Below, in pieces: positions 44,602-54,073 of a DNA stretch of 64,000 nucleotides (its first letter is position 1; each line of letters opens with the position of its first letter). A program made the position numbers and the translations under genes. Origin of the DNA: an uncultured Pseudobutyrivibrio sp. (GTDB lineage: Bacteria > Bacillota > Clostridia > Lachnospirales > Lachnospiraceae). A model generated the notes under the pieces. The model saw only the letters and a program-made list of their open reading frames with translations. It did not search any database and was not told the origin of the DNA. Where the stretch lies: contig URCQ01000010.1 of NCBI GenBank assembly GCA_900546435.1, positions 13,259 through 77,258 of the forward strand, read 5' to 3'.

Positions 44602-47600
44602 TTATACTGTAGTAAATAGTTCCTTTGTTACATAATCCAGACCCTGATACTGCTTCATCAAAGCAGCCAGCTGTCCGTCTTCATGATACAGATACGCATT
44701 CTGCATCGCATTTAACATATCATATCGATCCAGATTTCCATCTTTTAAATCACTTGAAATGCTCAGATCATCTGCACTCACTGGCAAATCTGAAACAGCA
44801 TCCGCATACAATTCGTAGTGAATGGTCTCCCCGAAAAAGACAACAAATTGTTTCACAAAAATGCCTTCGTACATCTCTATCATTTCTTCCGTAATCGCTT
44901 CTTTTCCATCAAACTGATAGGTAATCGTGATCCGCTCTCCCGGATTTCCGCGATATTCCACGAAATGCTTATCATACAGATGATACTTGATAATCAGCCG
45001 ATGATCGATATCTTTATAGAATTTAAAGTAAACATTGCGCAAAATGTAGTATTGTAACAACTGATCCAGAATTGCATATTCCTTGTCATCTAGTGCATCT
45101 AACGTAGACAGATATTTCATATACGCCAGCTTACAACTTTCTTTTAACGCAACACCTTTTGAAAAATAATATGCCAGATATGCAAACAACTTCATTGGCA
45201 CCTGGTCTTGGGATAACATATACGCATGCGCCCAATAATTCAGATACGCCTCTATTAACATCCGGTCCTTACCACGGGCAAGGTAGGAATCATAAATCTC
45301 CGGTGTCTGTTTTACCTGACTTTCTGCATATAATGTCTGGAATAAAATATTTTCTTCCAAATCTACCACAGACATCTGCTGTTCCTTTGCTTTTTGCCAA
45401 AGGGCAATCATATCTTCACTTGGTCCCACAAAATTTTGTGCCAAATAAGATATCGTAGCCGGTGATGTCTGTTCTTTTTGTAGCAGATATCCGCATAACG
45501 CCAACAGGAAATCATCCTTTTCAAATTCTGTAGCTAGAATCTGCTCATTACACATTTGCAACAACAAACGTTCATCGACTTGAAGACCATAATATTGCTG
45601 CATCAATGCATAAGCACGCGCATAGTCCTGACGCTGTATAAATAGTGAAATCACAAAGCCTCTTGTGGCTGTTTCTAACTGACCGACCGCCGCATCTTTT
45701 GCAAAATGTTCTTCTAACATTTCTTCTCGGCAATGATTCTGCAAAAATCCAATAAATTCGCTATATTTACTCTGTTTATAACACTCTGCCACTACCGATG
45801 ATTTCAAAAACACCTGCATCCGTTTTACATCATCTAATGTATAATCATCTGCTCTTTGTTTTTTGGCAAAATCTGCAAGGATAAATGGCAATGATAACGG
45901 TGAAAGCTGTTGCAAGCGTTCCATAAAACGCTCCGGATACATCAAACGCTGTAGTGTAAACGCCTTATGATCGCAAATCAATGTACCATCTTTTTTCTCA
46001 AGCATCAGCTGATACTGCCCCGGCAAAATCGGAACATAAGCCTGATGATTCTGTACTGGAATCACAATTGGCATTTCATACTGCTCCTGATACACAAAAG
46101 CTCGTGTAATATCCGGGTAGAGACAAACCAGTTTTTTCATGAAAACCATACCAGAAATCAAGTGCGACATTTCCTCATCCACCACACCCATTTCCAGCAC
46201 ATTTTGATAAATGATTGCCAGATTATCATTCATCCGGTTTGCCTTCATCTGTTCTATCGCAAACAATTCAATACTGCGTAAATATTGCTCATACAACTGC
46301 GGTATCTTTTTACGGTCTGAAATAATATTTGCATAAAGCAATGCCTTTTTTTGATATGGCAGATTACAGCTATAACGAAAATACATCGTAACCATCTGTG
46401 GCAGTTCTTCTGTGCTGTTATCCGGCATAGAAAGCATATAAGCCTCATACAGACCACTCAGGCGTAAATCAAGCGCAATCGCCTCTCGATACCAATGCAA
46501 ATACTTTTCCTGATACATCTGATTGCGAAGCAAATACGCTACCATCGTAGAAAAAGCTTCCTCGCTCTTTTCTACTTCATATGCCTTACAGGCGATTTCA
46601 AAGATATGTGCGTCAAAATCTTTCACGCTTTCAAGCACATGGAAAATCTGCATCGCCATATCTTTTGTATATGTCACATGGTGCGCTGCCCAATATAACA
46701 CCTTAACTGCCTGTGGTGTAAATTCATGTAGCAAATATGGATCCTGCACATACATTGCATATGCTTCGATATATAAAAATGGTGTATCATGATCCGCATT
46801 GATCCACTGGTTTATGTCTTTTAATTTACGTGATGGGTTCTCCATATATGTCTCACGTAAAAAAGATAAAAACCAGAATAGGCGCACATCCTCCGGATGT
46901 TCCCTAAAAATCATCTCAATCTCTTTTGTCAGGCGATCCACATAGGATTTTTCCTGTTCAATCAAGGTACAAAGATATAAAAGATATGCCCACAACACAC
47001 TTGACTTATCTGCGATTTCCCGCTTCATATCAGAAATAATCCAAAGTGCTTCCTGCCGTTTTTTGTTAACAATGAGGCACTGTGCTTTCATAAGCATATA
47101 CCATGCATGATTGGGACGACGCTCTAAAAGCTCATCTAAAAGTGCCACTGACTGGTCGCACCAGGCTCCTGTCGTAATTTCGCGGAAACGATATTTCTTA
47201 TATATCTCGGTCAACTGTGCAAGACATTTCTTATCCCTTCTCCAAGGGAATTCCTTAATCTCATCTTCACAATCAAACGTTGCCATAATCTCAATCACAC
47301 GAATGGTTCCCTTGCAGGAAAATGTAATCCGTGCGCGATTGATTCCGGCATGCATGCGATTCTTATGTATATAGTAATTGAGAAGCATGGTGCTTCCCAA
47401 AAAATAATCTGTCGTAATAACATCTTTTTCTACGGTAACAAACGGACTGTCACTCTCTACGGCAATCTCAATGTGTCCCCATGTGTTTTTTGCGATAACA
47501 AGTGTTTCTTTTCGGTTTTCTGTCACACGATAAAATGCTTCTTTTCGCTCACGTACTGTAAAATCAACCGCATCTTTCACGCCGACAGCTACTAGAAACT

Positions 47601-48117
47601 CTTCTAAATTGGCTGCTGTTGGCAAAGCTTTTCGATAGCCGGTATAGACCATCTGTACTGTTTTTTCCTGACGTGATATGAACTTTTCAAATGGTGCAGC
47701 ATAAAACAGCTGCATTGCTTCGCTCCAATGCCCCTGTGCAAGTGTTGCAAAATCTTCAAGTGTTGCTATCTCTCCAATGGAAGCGTAAAGATGTTCCGTC
47801 TCAAATTGAACATCAAAAGGAAGGCGACACTCCCTCTGGTTACATACGATTGTAAAATAACCTGTAAGGCAATCCCCTTCTCGATAATCCTGACCTAGCA
47901 CTTCAAAACGTATGGTCGCTTCCATGCCATCAAACTGAGGCTTTGGAATCCGTATATATGGATTGGAAGAATATACAATACCACGTATGGGAACTTCGTT
48001 GGTTGAGCGCATTCCAAACTCGCCCTGTAATCGTTCTCCCTGTTTACCAACCAGTGTTACGGTCTCTTCTGAAAATGCTATCTGCGGCCTTCTATTGTCA
48101 AATTTATCTTCTGACAT
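44602..48117 (-). CDS. Large beta-sandwich plus helical-repeat protein (DUF5717-like), first gene of the five-gene operon
   Basis: The product is about 1,171 residues from ATG 48115-48117 (MSEDKFDNRRPQIAFSEE). An upstream TTG (48183) in the same frame could add 22 basic residues; no SD decides it. The N-terminal 300 residues look like two Ig-like/beta-sandwich modules (TVTLVGKQGERLQGEFGMRSTNEVPIRGIVYSSNPYIRI, ETLVIAKNTWGHIEIAVESDSPFVTV). A long helical-repeat region follows (TPR/SEL1-like, about 330-1,030), then a C-terminal beta-rich end (ERITITYQFDGKEAITEEMIEMYEGIFVKQFVVFFGETIHYELY). No signal peptide or TM was seen, so it should be cytoplasmic. Confidence 0.75.
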   Translation of the reverse strand: MSEDKFDNRRPQIAFSEETVTLVGKQGERLQGEFGMRSTNEVPIRGIVYSSNPYIRIPKPQFDGMEATIRFEVLGQDYREGDCLTGYFTIVCNQRECRLPFDVQFETEHLYASIGEIATLEDFATLAQGHWSEAMQLFYAAPFEKFISRQEKTVQMVYTGYRKALPTAANLEEFLVAVGVKDAVDFTVRERKEAFYRVTENRKETLVIAKNTWGHIEIAVESDSPFVTVEKDVITTDYFLGSTMLLNYYIHKNRMHAGINRARITFSCKGTIRVIEIMATFDCEDEIKEFPWRRDKKCLAQLTEIYKKYRFREITTGAWCDQSVALLDELLERRPNHAWYMLMKAQCLIVNKKRQEALWIISDMKREIADKSSVLWAYLLYLCTLIEQEKSYVDRLTKEIEMIFREHPEDVRLFWFLSFLRETYMENPSRKLKDINQWINADHDTPFLYIEAYAMYVQDPYLLHEFTPQAVKVLYWAAHHVTYTKDMAMQIFHVLESVKDFDAHIFEIACKAYEVEKSEEAFSTMVAYLLRNQMYQEKYLHWYREAIALDLRLSGLYEAYMLSMPDNSTEELPQMVTMYFRYSCNLPYQKKALLYANIISDRKKIPQLYEQYLRSIELFAIEQMKANRMNDNLAIIYQNVLEMGVVDEEMSHLISGMVFMKKLVCLYPDITRAFVYQEQYEMPIVIPVQNHQAYVPILPGQYQLMLEKKDGTLICDHKAFTLQRLMYPERFMERLQQLSPLSLPFILADFAKKQRADDYTLDDVKRMQVFLKSSVVAECYKQSKYSEFIGFLQNHCREEMLEEHFAKDAAVGQLETATRGFVISLFIQRQDYARAYALMQQYYGLQVDERLLLQMCNEQILATEFEKDDFLLALCGYLLQKEQTSPATISYLAQNFVGPSEDMIALWQKAKEQQMSVVDLEENILFQTLYAESQVKQTPEIYDSYLARGKDRMLIEAYLNYWAHAYMLSQDQVPMKLFAYLAYYFSKGVALKESCKLAYMKYLSTLDALDDKEYAILDQLLQYYILRNVYFKFYKDIDHRLIIKYHLYDKHFVEYRGNPGERITITYQFDGKEAITEEMIEMYEGIFVKQFVVFFGETIHYELYADAVSDLPVSADDLSISSDLKDGNLDRYDMLNAMQNAYLYHEDGQLAALMKQYQGLDYVTKELFTTV

Positions 48118-48177
48118 ACGCCAGATTCGTTTACGCAAAATATGACACCCTTTTCCTGCCGTTTTATCTTCTGTCGG

Positions 48178-48207
48178 TTGCAATTTCCGACGAAAAAAGA
48201 CTATAAT
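48178..48207 (+). promoter_or_regulatory. sigma-A promoter for the PLP-enzyme gene
   Basis: TTGCAA (48178-48183) and TATAAT (48202-48207) are 18 bases apart. The 5' UTR contains a seven-base inverted repeat AAGGACA/TGTCCTT (48227-48253) before the SD. Confidence 0.55.
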
Positions 48208-48209
48208 GA

Positions 48210-48238
48210 ATTATAAACTATTTCGAAAGGACATGCAA
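48210..48238 (-). promoter_or_regulatory. sigma-A promoter for the five-gene operon
   Basis: On the minus strand TTGCAT (48233-48238) and TATAAT (48210-48215) are 17 bases apart. The two divergent -10 elements are only two bases apart, so the two transcription units probably compete. Confidence 0.65.
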
Positions 48239-48267
48239 ATAAACTTTGTCCTTCACAGGAGGAAAAC

Positions 48268-49356
48268 ATGCTAACACACAAAGACCATTTTCATGGAAGT
48301 GATTTAGAAAAAATAGAACAGATTTATGGCATTCGCAAAGAAGACATCATCAGTTTTTCTGCCAATGTCAATCCCCTTGGTATTTCACCGAAATTACGTG
48401 AACATCTCGCCAGTCATATCGACTGCATCACCTCATATCCAGACCGCGAATACACGACGCTTCGAAAGCGTATGGCAGATTATGTTGGTACAGAAAAAGA
48501 AAACATTATCGTAGGCAATGGTTCCACGGAACTCATCTCACTTTTTATTCAGATTGAGCATCCGAAAAAAGCAATGATTTTAGGACCTACCTACTCAGAA
48601 TATGAACGTGAAGTCTCACTCGGTGGTGGTACCACTGTTTATTATCCACTCAAGGAAGAAAGCGGTTTTAAACTAGACACTGCACATTTCACTTCCAAAT
48701 TAGACGATACCATAGATCTTTTAATTCTATGCAATCCGAACAATCCGACTTCCAGCTGTATTTTATCGGATGATATGCGTACCATTCTTGATGTCTGCAA
48801 AGAACATGGCATTTTTGTTATGGTAGACGAAACCTACATCGAATTTGTAGATGATGTAAAGCACACAAGTGCTGTTTCCTTAACAGCTTACTATAATAAT
48901 ATCATCATCTTGCGTGGAACAAGTAAGTTTTTCGCTGCACCCGGACTTCGTCTCGGCTATGCTATTACGGGCAATGAAGATTTGCTGCGCAATATGAACC
49001 AGCGAAAAAATCCATGGATGATCAATTCTCTCGCTGCAATTGCCGGAGAGCTTATGTTCCAGGATGAAGCATATATTCAGAAAACACGCACTTTAATCCA
49101 ACAAGAACGCACACGCTGCTATGAGACTTTAGCAGAATCCAAGCGTTTTCATCCCTACAAGCCAACCGCTAATTTTATGCTGATGCGTATTGTAGACGAA
49201 GATTTAAATAGCAGCATCTTGTTTGATCGTGCCATTCGAGAAGGACTTATGATTCGCGATTGCTCAACCTTCCCATTTTTAAATGACAAATACATCCGCT
49301 TCTGCTTTATGAACCCAGAAGATAACAGCCGTTTATTAGATTGTCTATTACGTTAA
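48268..49356 (+). CDS. HisC/CobD-like PLP-dependent aminotransferase
   Basis: The 362-residue class I/II aminotransferase resembles histidinol-phosphate aminotransferase and threonine-phosphate decarboxylase (CobD). Visible are ISFSANVNPLGISP (substrate loop), NPNNPTSSCIL, MVDETYIEFVDD and the PLP-lysine motif LRGTSKFFAAPGLRLGYAITG. The SANVNPLG start is more like CobD, but no cobalamin or histidine genes are nearby, so the substrate is undecided. The start has an AGGAGGAAAAC SD. Confidence 0.85.
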   Translation: MLTHKDHFHGSDLEKIEQIYGIRKEDIISFSANVNPLGISPKLREHLASHIDCITSYPDREYTTLRKRMADYVGTEKENIIVGNGSTELISLFIQIEHPKKAMILGPTYSEYEREVSLGGGTTVYYPLKEESGFKLDTAHFTSKLDDTIDLLILCNPNNPTSSCILSDDMRTILDVCKEHGIFVMVDETYIEFVDDVKHTSAVSLTAYYNNIIILRGTSKFFAAPGLRLGYAITGNEDLLRNMNQRKNPWMINSLAAIAGELMFQDEAYIQKTRTLIQQERTRCYETLAESKRFHPYKPTANFMLMRIVDEDLNSSILFDRAIREGLMIRDCSTFPFLNDKYIRFCFMNPEDNSRLLDCLLR

Positions 49357-49373
49357 TTTAAATATTATGCATA

Positions 49374-49417
49374 AAAAGCACTGCAACATGATTTATGAAT
49401 CATCCTGCAGTGCTTTT
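49374..49417. terminator. Bidirectional terminator between the PLP enzyme and nfnB
   Basis: A 12-base stem AAAAGCACTGCA / TGCAGTGCTTTT encloses an ATGATT/AATCAT inner stem; A and T runs on both sides make it usable in both directions. It lies between the two convergent 3' ends. Confidence 0.8.
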
Positions 49418-49434
49418 CTTTTTATATACAGTTT

Positions 49435-50817
49435 TTATTTATTCTGAAAGTATTCATGAATACCCTTTGCAGCTGCTTTTCCTGCACCCATTGCAAGAAT
49501 TACGGTTGCAGCGCCTGTTACAGCGTCACCACCTGCATATACTGCTTCTTTTGAAGTTGCACCATCATCTTCACAGATAATACAGCCTCTGCGGTTCACA
49601 TCCAATCCCTTCGTTGTAGAAGAAATCAGAGGATTTGGTGAAGTTCCCAGTGACATAATCACGGTATCTGCTTCTATTTCATATTCAGATCCCGGAATTT
49701 CAACAGGGCTTCTTCTTCCCGATTCATCTGGTTCACCTAATTCCATCTTAATGATACGTATGCCCTTTACGCAACCTTCTTCATCAACCAGAATTTCTGT
49801 TGGATTCTGCAAAAGATCAAAGATAACGCCTTCTTCTTTTGCATGATGTACTTCTTCCACACGTGCTGGCAATTCTGCCTCGCTACGACGATATACAATA
49901 TGTACCTCTGCACCAAGACGAAGTGCTGTTCTTGCAGCATCCATAGCTACGTTTCCGCCGCCGACAACAACGACCTTTTTGCCGCGTGCAATCGGTGTAT
50001 CATAACCTTCCTTGAAAGCTTTCATAAGGTTATTTCTTGTAAGGAATTCGTTTGCAGAGAACACGCCCTTTGCCTGTTCTCCAGGAATGCCCATAAATCT
50101 TGGAAGACCTGCTCCAGAGCCAATAAATACTGCCTCAAATCCTTCTTTTTCCATCAGTTCATCAATGGTAACGGAACGACCGATGATAACATTTGTCTCA
50201 ATCTTAACGCCGAGAGATTTTACATTTTCTACTTCCGCAGCAACGACCTTGCTCTTTGGAAGACGGAATTCCGGAATACCATAAACGAGTACACCACCTG
50301 CTTCATGAAGTGCCTCAAAAATAGTAACATCATAACCGAGCTTTGCTAAATCTCCGGCACAAGTAAGTCCTGCAGGACCGGAACCAATGACAGCTACCTT
50401 ATGACCATTCTTTTCTGTTGTTCCCTGTGGTTTGATATTATTTTCTCTCGCCCAATCAGCAACAAATCTTTCCAGCTTACCGATGGAAACAGCCTCTCCC
50501 TTAATACCACGAATACACTTGCCTTCACACTGACTCTCCTGTGGACACACACGACCACAAACTGCCGGAAGGGCAGAGGACTCACTGATAACTTCATATG
50601 CTTTTTCAATATCGCCTTCTTTTACAGCGGCAATGAAGTCTGGAATCTGAATAGATACAGGACATCCCTTGATACACTGCGCATTTTTACAGTTCAAACA
50701 ACGAGAAGCCTCTTCCATAGCTTCTTCTTTATTGTATCCCAAACATACTTCTTCAAAGTTTGTAGCACGAACCTTCGAATCCTGCTCACTAACTGGAACT
50801 TTTACCATTACATCCAT
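49435..50817 (-). CDS. nfnB: NfnB-type FAD/FeS subunit of electron-bifurcating transhydrogenase (GltD-like)
   Basis: The 460-residue protein resembles the small subunit of glutamate synthase. Paired with the upstream NfnA-like gene it fits NfnAB, which couples reduced ferredoxin and NADH oxidation to NADP reduction. N-terminal cysteines for 4Fe-4S clusters occur at CLNCKNAQCIKGCPV and CGRVCPQESQCEGKC. Then come the FAD-binding VAVIGSGPAGLTCAGDLAKLG and the NADP-binding KVVVVGGGNVAMDAARTALRLGAE. No gltB is nearby, which favours NfnB over GltD. Its first base overlaps the end of nfnA. Confidence 0.88.
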   Translation of the reverse strand: MDVMVKVPVSEQDSKVRATNFEEVCLGYNKEEAMEEASRCLNCKNAQCIKGCPVSIQIPDFIAAVKEGDIEKAYEVISESSALPAVCGRVCPQESQCEGKCIRGIKGEAVSIGKLERFVADWARENNIKPQGTTEKNGHKVAVIGSGPAGLTCAGDLAKLGYDVTIFEALHEAGGVLVYGIPEFRLPKSKVVAAEVENVKSLGVKIETNVIIGRSVTIDELMEKEGFEAVFIGSGAGLPRFMGIPGEQAKGVFSANEFLTRNNLMKAFKEGYDTPIARGKKVVVVGGGNVAMDAARTALRLGAEVHIVYRRSEAELPARVEEVHHAKEEGVIFDLLQNPTEILVDEEGCVKGIRIIKMELGEPDESGRRSPVEIPGSEYEIEADTVIMSLGTSPNPLISSTTKGLDVNRRGCIICEDDGATSKEAVYAGGDAVTGAATVILAMGAGKAAAKGIHEYFQNK

Positions 50818-51707
50818 TATTCGTCACCTCCACAATGTCCGCATCCGCCGTGGTGTGTATCACCTTCCTGTAAAGCAAGCATCGCGCGACCTTCTTCTGT
50901 CTTATACTGCTGCTGTCTGGACATTGCCTGGTCAAAATCTACCAGATGACCATCGAATTCCGGTCCATCTACACAGGCAAATTTTACCTGATCGCCTACT
51001 ACAAGACGACATGCTCCACACATTCCTGTTCCGTCTACCATAATTGGATTCATGGATACAATCGTAGGAATACCAAGTTCCTTTGTAAGCTTACAAACAA
51101 ATTTCATCATAATCATAGGACCAATTGCTACGCACCAGTCAAACTCCTGACCTTCATCAACAAGTGCCTGTAACTGATTTGTTCCCATACCATGGAAGCC
51201 ATAACTACCATCATCTGTTGTCACACAAAGTTTTGTGGCAACTTCACGCATTTCGTCAACATAGAACAGCAGATCTTTTGTACGTGAGCCCATGATTACT
51301 GTTGTTTCTACGCCATGCTCTTTTAACCATTTTACCTGTGGATATACTGGTGCTGTACCAACACCACCGGCAATAAAAACAATTTTTTTCTTCTTTGTTT
51401 CTTCCAGATTTTCTTCTACACAAAGTTCTGACGGCTGACCTAATGGACCAACAAAGTCCATAAAGCTTTCTCCCACTTCCAGATGTGACATTCTTTCTGT
51501 AGATGCGCCAACAGTCTGGAATACAATAGTAATTGTACCTGCTTCTCTGTCATAATCACAAATTGTCAGTGGAATTCTCTCTCCCACCTCATCAATCTTT
51601 GCAATGATGAACTGTCCTGGCAGACAGTTATCTGCCACTCTTGGCGCCTTCACATCCATCAAGAAAATCTTGTCCGCAAGTTTTTCTTTTTTTACGATTG
51701 GATACAT
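50817..51707 (-). CDS. nfnA: NfnA-type FAD/2Fe-2S subunit (PyrK/ferredoxin reductase-like)
   Basis: The 296-residue protein is of the ferredoxin-NADP reductase/PyrK family. It has the FAD-binding RIPLTICDY, a pyridine-nucleotide loop KIVFIAGGVGTAPVYPQVKWL, and a C-terminal 2Fe-2S ligand set (GMCGACRLVVGDQVKFACVDGPEFDGH). The C-terminus ends in a His/Cys-rich GCGHCGGDE tail. The start has a GGGAGG SD. With the overlapping nfnB, the pair fits the heterodimeric bifurcating NfnAB common in Clostridia. Confidence 0.88.
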   Translation of the reverse strand: MYPIVKKEKLADKIFLMDVKAPRVADNCLPGQFIIAKIDEVGERIPLTICDYDREAGTITIVFQTVGASTERMSHLEVGESFMDFVGPLGQPSELCVEENLEETKKKKIVFIAGGVGTAPVYPQVKWLKEHGVETTVIMGSRTKDLLFYVDEMREVATKLCVTTDDGSYGFHGMGTNQLQALVDEGQEFDWCVAIGPMIMMKFVCKLTKELGIPTIVSMNPIMVDGTGMCGACRLVVGDQVKFACVDGPEFDGHLVDFDQAMSRQQQYKTEEGRAMLALQEGDTHHGGCGHCGGDE

Positions 51708-51800
51708 AGTTGTCCTCCCATTTTCTTATTTTCTATTTTATATGCTTTTTGCGAGGTAACGATACTTCCAGGCAAACACTGCATAAAAATACGTATTTTA

Positions 51801-52751
51801 TTAGCTGAAATATACGAGTTCATCCTCTGGCTTTTCAGCTGGCTTTAGTTCGATGGGATAAAGAATTGGTCCTCTCCCCTTATATTCTTTGGCAAATTCT
51901 ACTTTGATTCTTGCCGTAAGATCAATCCATGAACGATGCTCTGGTGTATTTTCCATACCCGTCTTGCACATCATACCAAGGAATGTAATATCTTCAATAC
52001 AACAAGTCATTGCAAAACGTCCTGGCACAATAACGCCACGTTTTAATTTGCCATCCTTCGGATTATAAACAAGTCCTAAGAAATGTACTGTCTTGCCGTC
52101 ATATTTCTTTGGATTTTCCATACAATCCATAAACCAGAGTGCATAATCTGCATCTGAAATCTCGATAACATCTGCATTGATGTCAAATGGCAATTCTTCT
52201 TCGCGGTCATCAATCGTTCCGTCAGCTCTTTCATAAACAATCTGAGCCGGACGATTGACCGCCTTAATATTGCCACGGAACTTACTCTTTGGCGTGTCAT
52301 CATCACAGCGATTGATAATAACAACCTCGGCACGGAAAAACTGTTCCATCATCATTGGACGCATATTTGCCATATACATCTCAAATGTTGTGGCATCTAC
52401 CGTTGCAAGAGACTGCACGATAACCCAGTTACGAGGTAATTCCATTTCATAGACATCCCCTACGCCCCAGGTACCATTGTATTCAATAAATACTGCATCC
52501 GGACGATACTCATCTGCAATTTCCTGCAAATGCTCTGTGTTAAAATCAGCTTCTGATTCAACCATTGCTACAGATGCATTGATTGTTTTTAGCTTTTCTG
52601 TATCGTACTCGATATCGCCATCCTCACAGGCAATAATTAAAATGCGATCATCATCTTCTGCAAAACCATTTTCAAATAAGGTTTCCTGAATCAATGTGGT
52701 TTTTCCACTATCCATAAAACCTGTGAAAAAATATACTGGTATCTCTGCCAT
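51801..52751 (-). CDS. CobW-type G3E GTPase fused to YcgQ-like C-terminus
   Basis: The 316-residue protein has a CobW/COG0523 N-terminal GTPase half (Walker A VYFFTGFMDSGKTTLIQ; RAEVVIINRCDDD as the specificity-type motif). It lacks the CXCC metal motif of canonical metal chaperones. The C-terminal half (about 205-316: KTVHFLGLVYNP, GVIVPGRFAMTCCIEDITFLGMMC, GRGPILYPIEL) resembles the soluble YcgQ/DUF1980 C-terminal domain, usually found in a two-gene membrane system. No TM is present. It lies just after the canonical CobW gene, so metal-related work is likely but unproven. Confidence 0.75.
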   Translation of the reverse strand: MAEIPVYFFTGFMDSGKTTLIQETLFENGFAEDDDRILIIACEDGDIEYDTEKLKTINASVAMVESEADFNTEHLQEIADEYRPDAVFIEYNGTWGVGDVYEMELPRNWVIVQSLATVDATTFEMYMANMRPMMMEQFFRAEVVIINRCDDDTPKSKFRGNIKAVNRPAQIVYERADGTIDDREEELPFDINADVIEISDADYALWFMDCMENPKKYDGKTVHFLGLVYNPKDGKLKRGVIVPGRFAMTCCIEDITFLGMMCKTGMENTPEHRSWIDLTARIKVEFAKEYKGRGPILYPIELKPAEKPEDELVYFS

Positions 52752-52809
52752 AATCTATCCTCTCTCTCTTATTCTCGTTTTAAAATAGCAAGAGATCTCT
52801 TGTTATGCA

Positions 52810-53916
52810 TTATGCAATGCCAAAGAGTTCCTCTAATTGATGTTCATCAATACCTGTTCCAATAACAACAAGACGTCCTGTATAATCCGGCTCTCCTGTA
52901 CGAAGTTCATATTCGCCATCTACCAGATCAAAGTAAATCCATGTGCCATCAGTAGACTGTACCATTCCTTTTGAACGGATAACTGTTCCATAATCTTCTG
53001 TTTCTGCAAAGGCTTTCAACGCATGCTCAATCGTTGCACGTTCAAAAATGTGTGGTGTCTCTTTGCCCCAGCTTGTAAATACATCATCTGCATGATGGTG
53101 CTCATGGTCATGATCGTGACATCCGCAAGTACATCCTTCACCATGCTCGTGATGATGGTCATGGTCGTGATGATGGTCGTGGTCGTGATCGTGCTCATGC
53201 TCGTGATGATGCTCGTGCTCGTGCTCATGTTCATGGTGATGGTCATGATCGTGATCGTGATGGTGCTCATGCTCATGAGCCTCGTGTGCCGCTTCTGCCA
53301 GAGTCTTCATTTCAAGATTATCCTGTCCTTCGATAACCTTTAAAATCTGACTTCCCTGAATTTCATCCCAAGGTGTTGTAATAATCGCAGCTTTTGGATT
53401 GAGCTTTTGAATCTGTTTTACGCAAAACTCCAGCTGTTCTGGTGTAGCCTTCTGACTTCTGCTCAATACAACCGTTGTCGCATATTCAATCTGGTTATTA
53501 AAGAATTCTCCAAAGGCTTTCATCTGCTTCGATGCCTTTAATGCATTTACAACCGTAACAAGTGCGTTTACCTTAACATCATGTGTCTTTTCTAAATCAA
53601 TCACAGACGCCATAACATCTGATAATTTGCCTACACCTGATGGCTCTATCAAAATACGGTCTGGTGAAAATTTATCTAAAACTTCCTGTAAATTCTTTGC
53701 AAAATCTCCTACCAATGAGCAGCAGATGCAACCAGAATTCATCTCTGAAATCTCAATACCGGAATCTTTTAAAAATCCACCATCAATACCAACTTCACCG
53801 AACTCATTCTCTATTAATACAAGTTTCTCACCAGTGTAAACTTCATCAATCATTTTCTTGATAAATGTTGTCTTACCTGCTCCTAAAAATCCAGAAATAA
53901 TGTCAATTTTTGTCAT
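52810..53916 (-). CDS. CobW/COG0523 metal-chaperone GTPase with His/Asp-rich loop
   Basis: From ATG 53914-53916 (MTKIDIISGFLGAGKTTFIKKMID, GAAGG SD) the protein has 368 residues. It has Walker A GFLGAGKTT, the metal motif GCICC (Cys 63, 65, 66), SRSQKATP in place of the usual NKxD-type element, and a CobW C-terminal domain near residues 285-365. A loop at about 210-280 is built from His/Asp/Glu repeats (HEHEHHHDHDHD...) and CTCGCHDHD, a strong metal-binding feature. Family members insert Zn, Co or Ni into proteins; which metal applies here cannot be read from the sequence. Confidence 0.88.
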   Translation of the reverse strand: MTKIDIISGFLGAGKTTFIKKMIDEVYTGEKLVLIENEFGEVGIDGGFLKDSGIEISEMNSGCICCSLVGDFAKNLQEVLDKFSPDRILIEPSGVGKLSDVMASVIDLEKTHDVKVNALVTVVNALKASKQMKAFGEFFNNQIEYATTVVLSRSQKATPEQLEFCVKQIQKLNPKAAIITTPWDEIQGSQILKVIEGQDNLEMKTLAEAAHEAHEHEHHHDHDHDHHHEHEHEHEHHHEHEHDHDHDHHHDHDHHHEHGEGCTCGCHDHDHEHHHADDVFTSWGKETPHIFERATIEHALKAFAETEDYGTVIRSKGMVQSTDGTWIYFDLVDGEYELRTGEPDYTGRLVVIGTGIDEHQLEELFGIA

Positions 53917-53967
53917 AATTTCATCCTTCTTTCTCTTGACTTTCTGCTTATAAATATAGCAACATAT

Positions 53968-53995
53968 ATTATAGCATAAATCCATTTGTGTACAA
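53968..53995 (-). promoter_or_regulatory. sigma-A promoter for the CobW pair
   Basis: On the minus strand TTGTAC (53990-53995) and TATAAT (53968-53973) are 16 bases apart. Just upstream, inverted repeats TTTTCC/GGAAAA (54005-54022) and TTTTGTGG/CCACAAAA (54011-54046) lie between this promoter and the divergent LUD gene and could be operators. I see no classical Zur box. Confidence 0.5.
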
Positions 53996-54073
53996 TGGTC
54001 GAAATTTTCCTTTTGTGGAAAAAAAGATTATGCAAAAACCACAAAATATTTTTTTAAAATGGAGGGTAATTCT

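Noticed and set aside
51782..51798. Palindrome AAAATACGTATTTT after the CobW fusion gene
   Set aside because: Stem has only two G-C pairs and no distinct T-run beyond the stem, so I could not call it a terminator or operator.
53130..53290. Short-period repeat of GTGATGATGGTCATGGTC-like units, reminiscent of a tandem repeat or CRISPR array
   Set aside because: It lies inside the CobW gene and encodes the His/Asp/Glu loop; units are irregular and there are no unique spacers.
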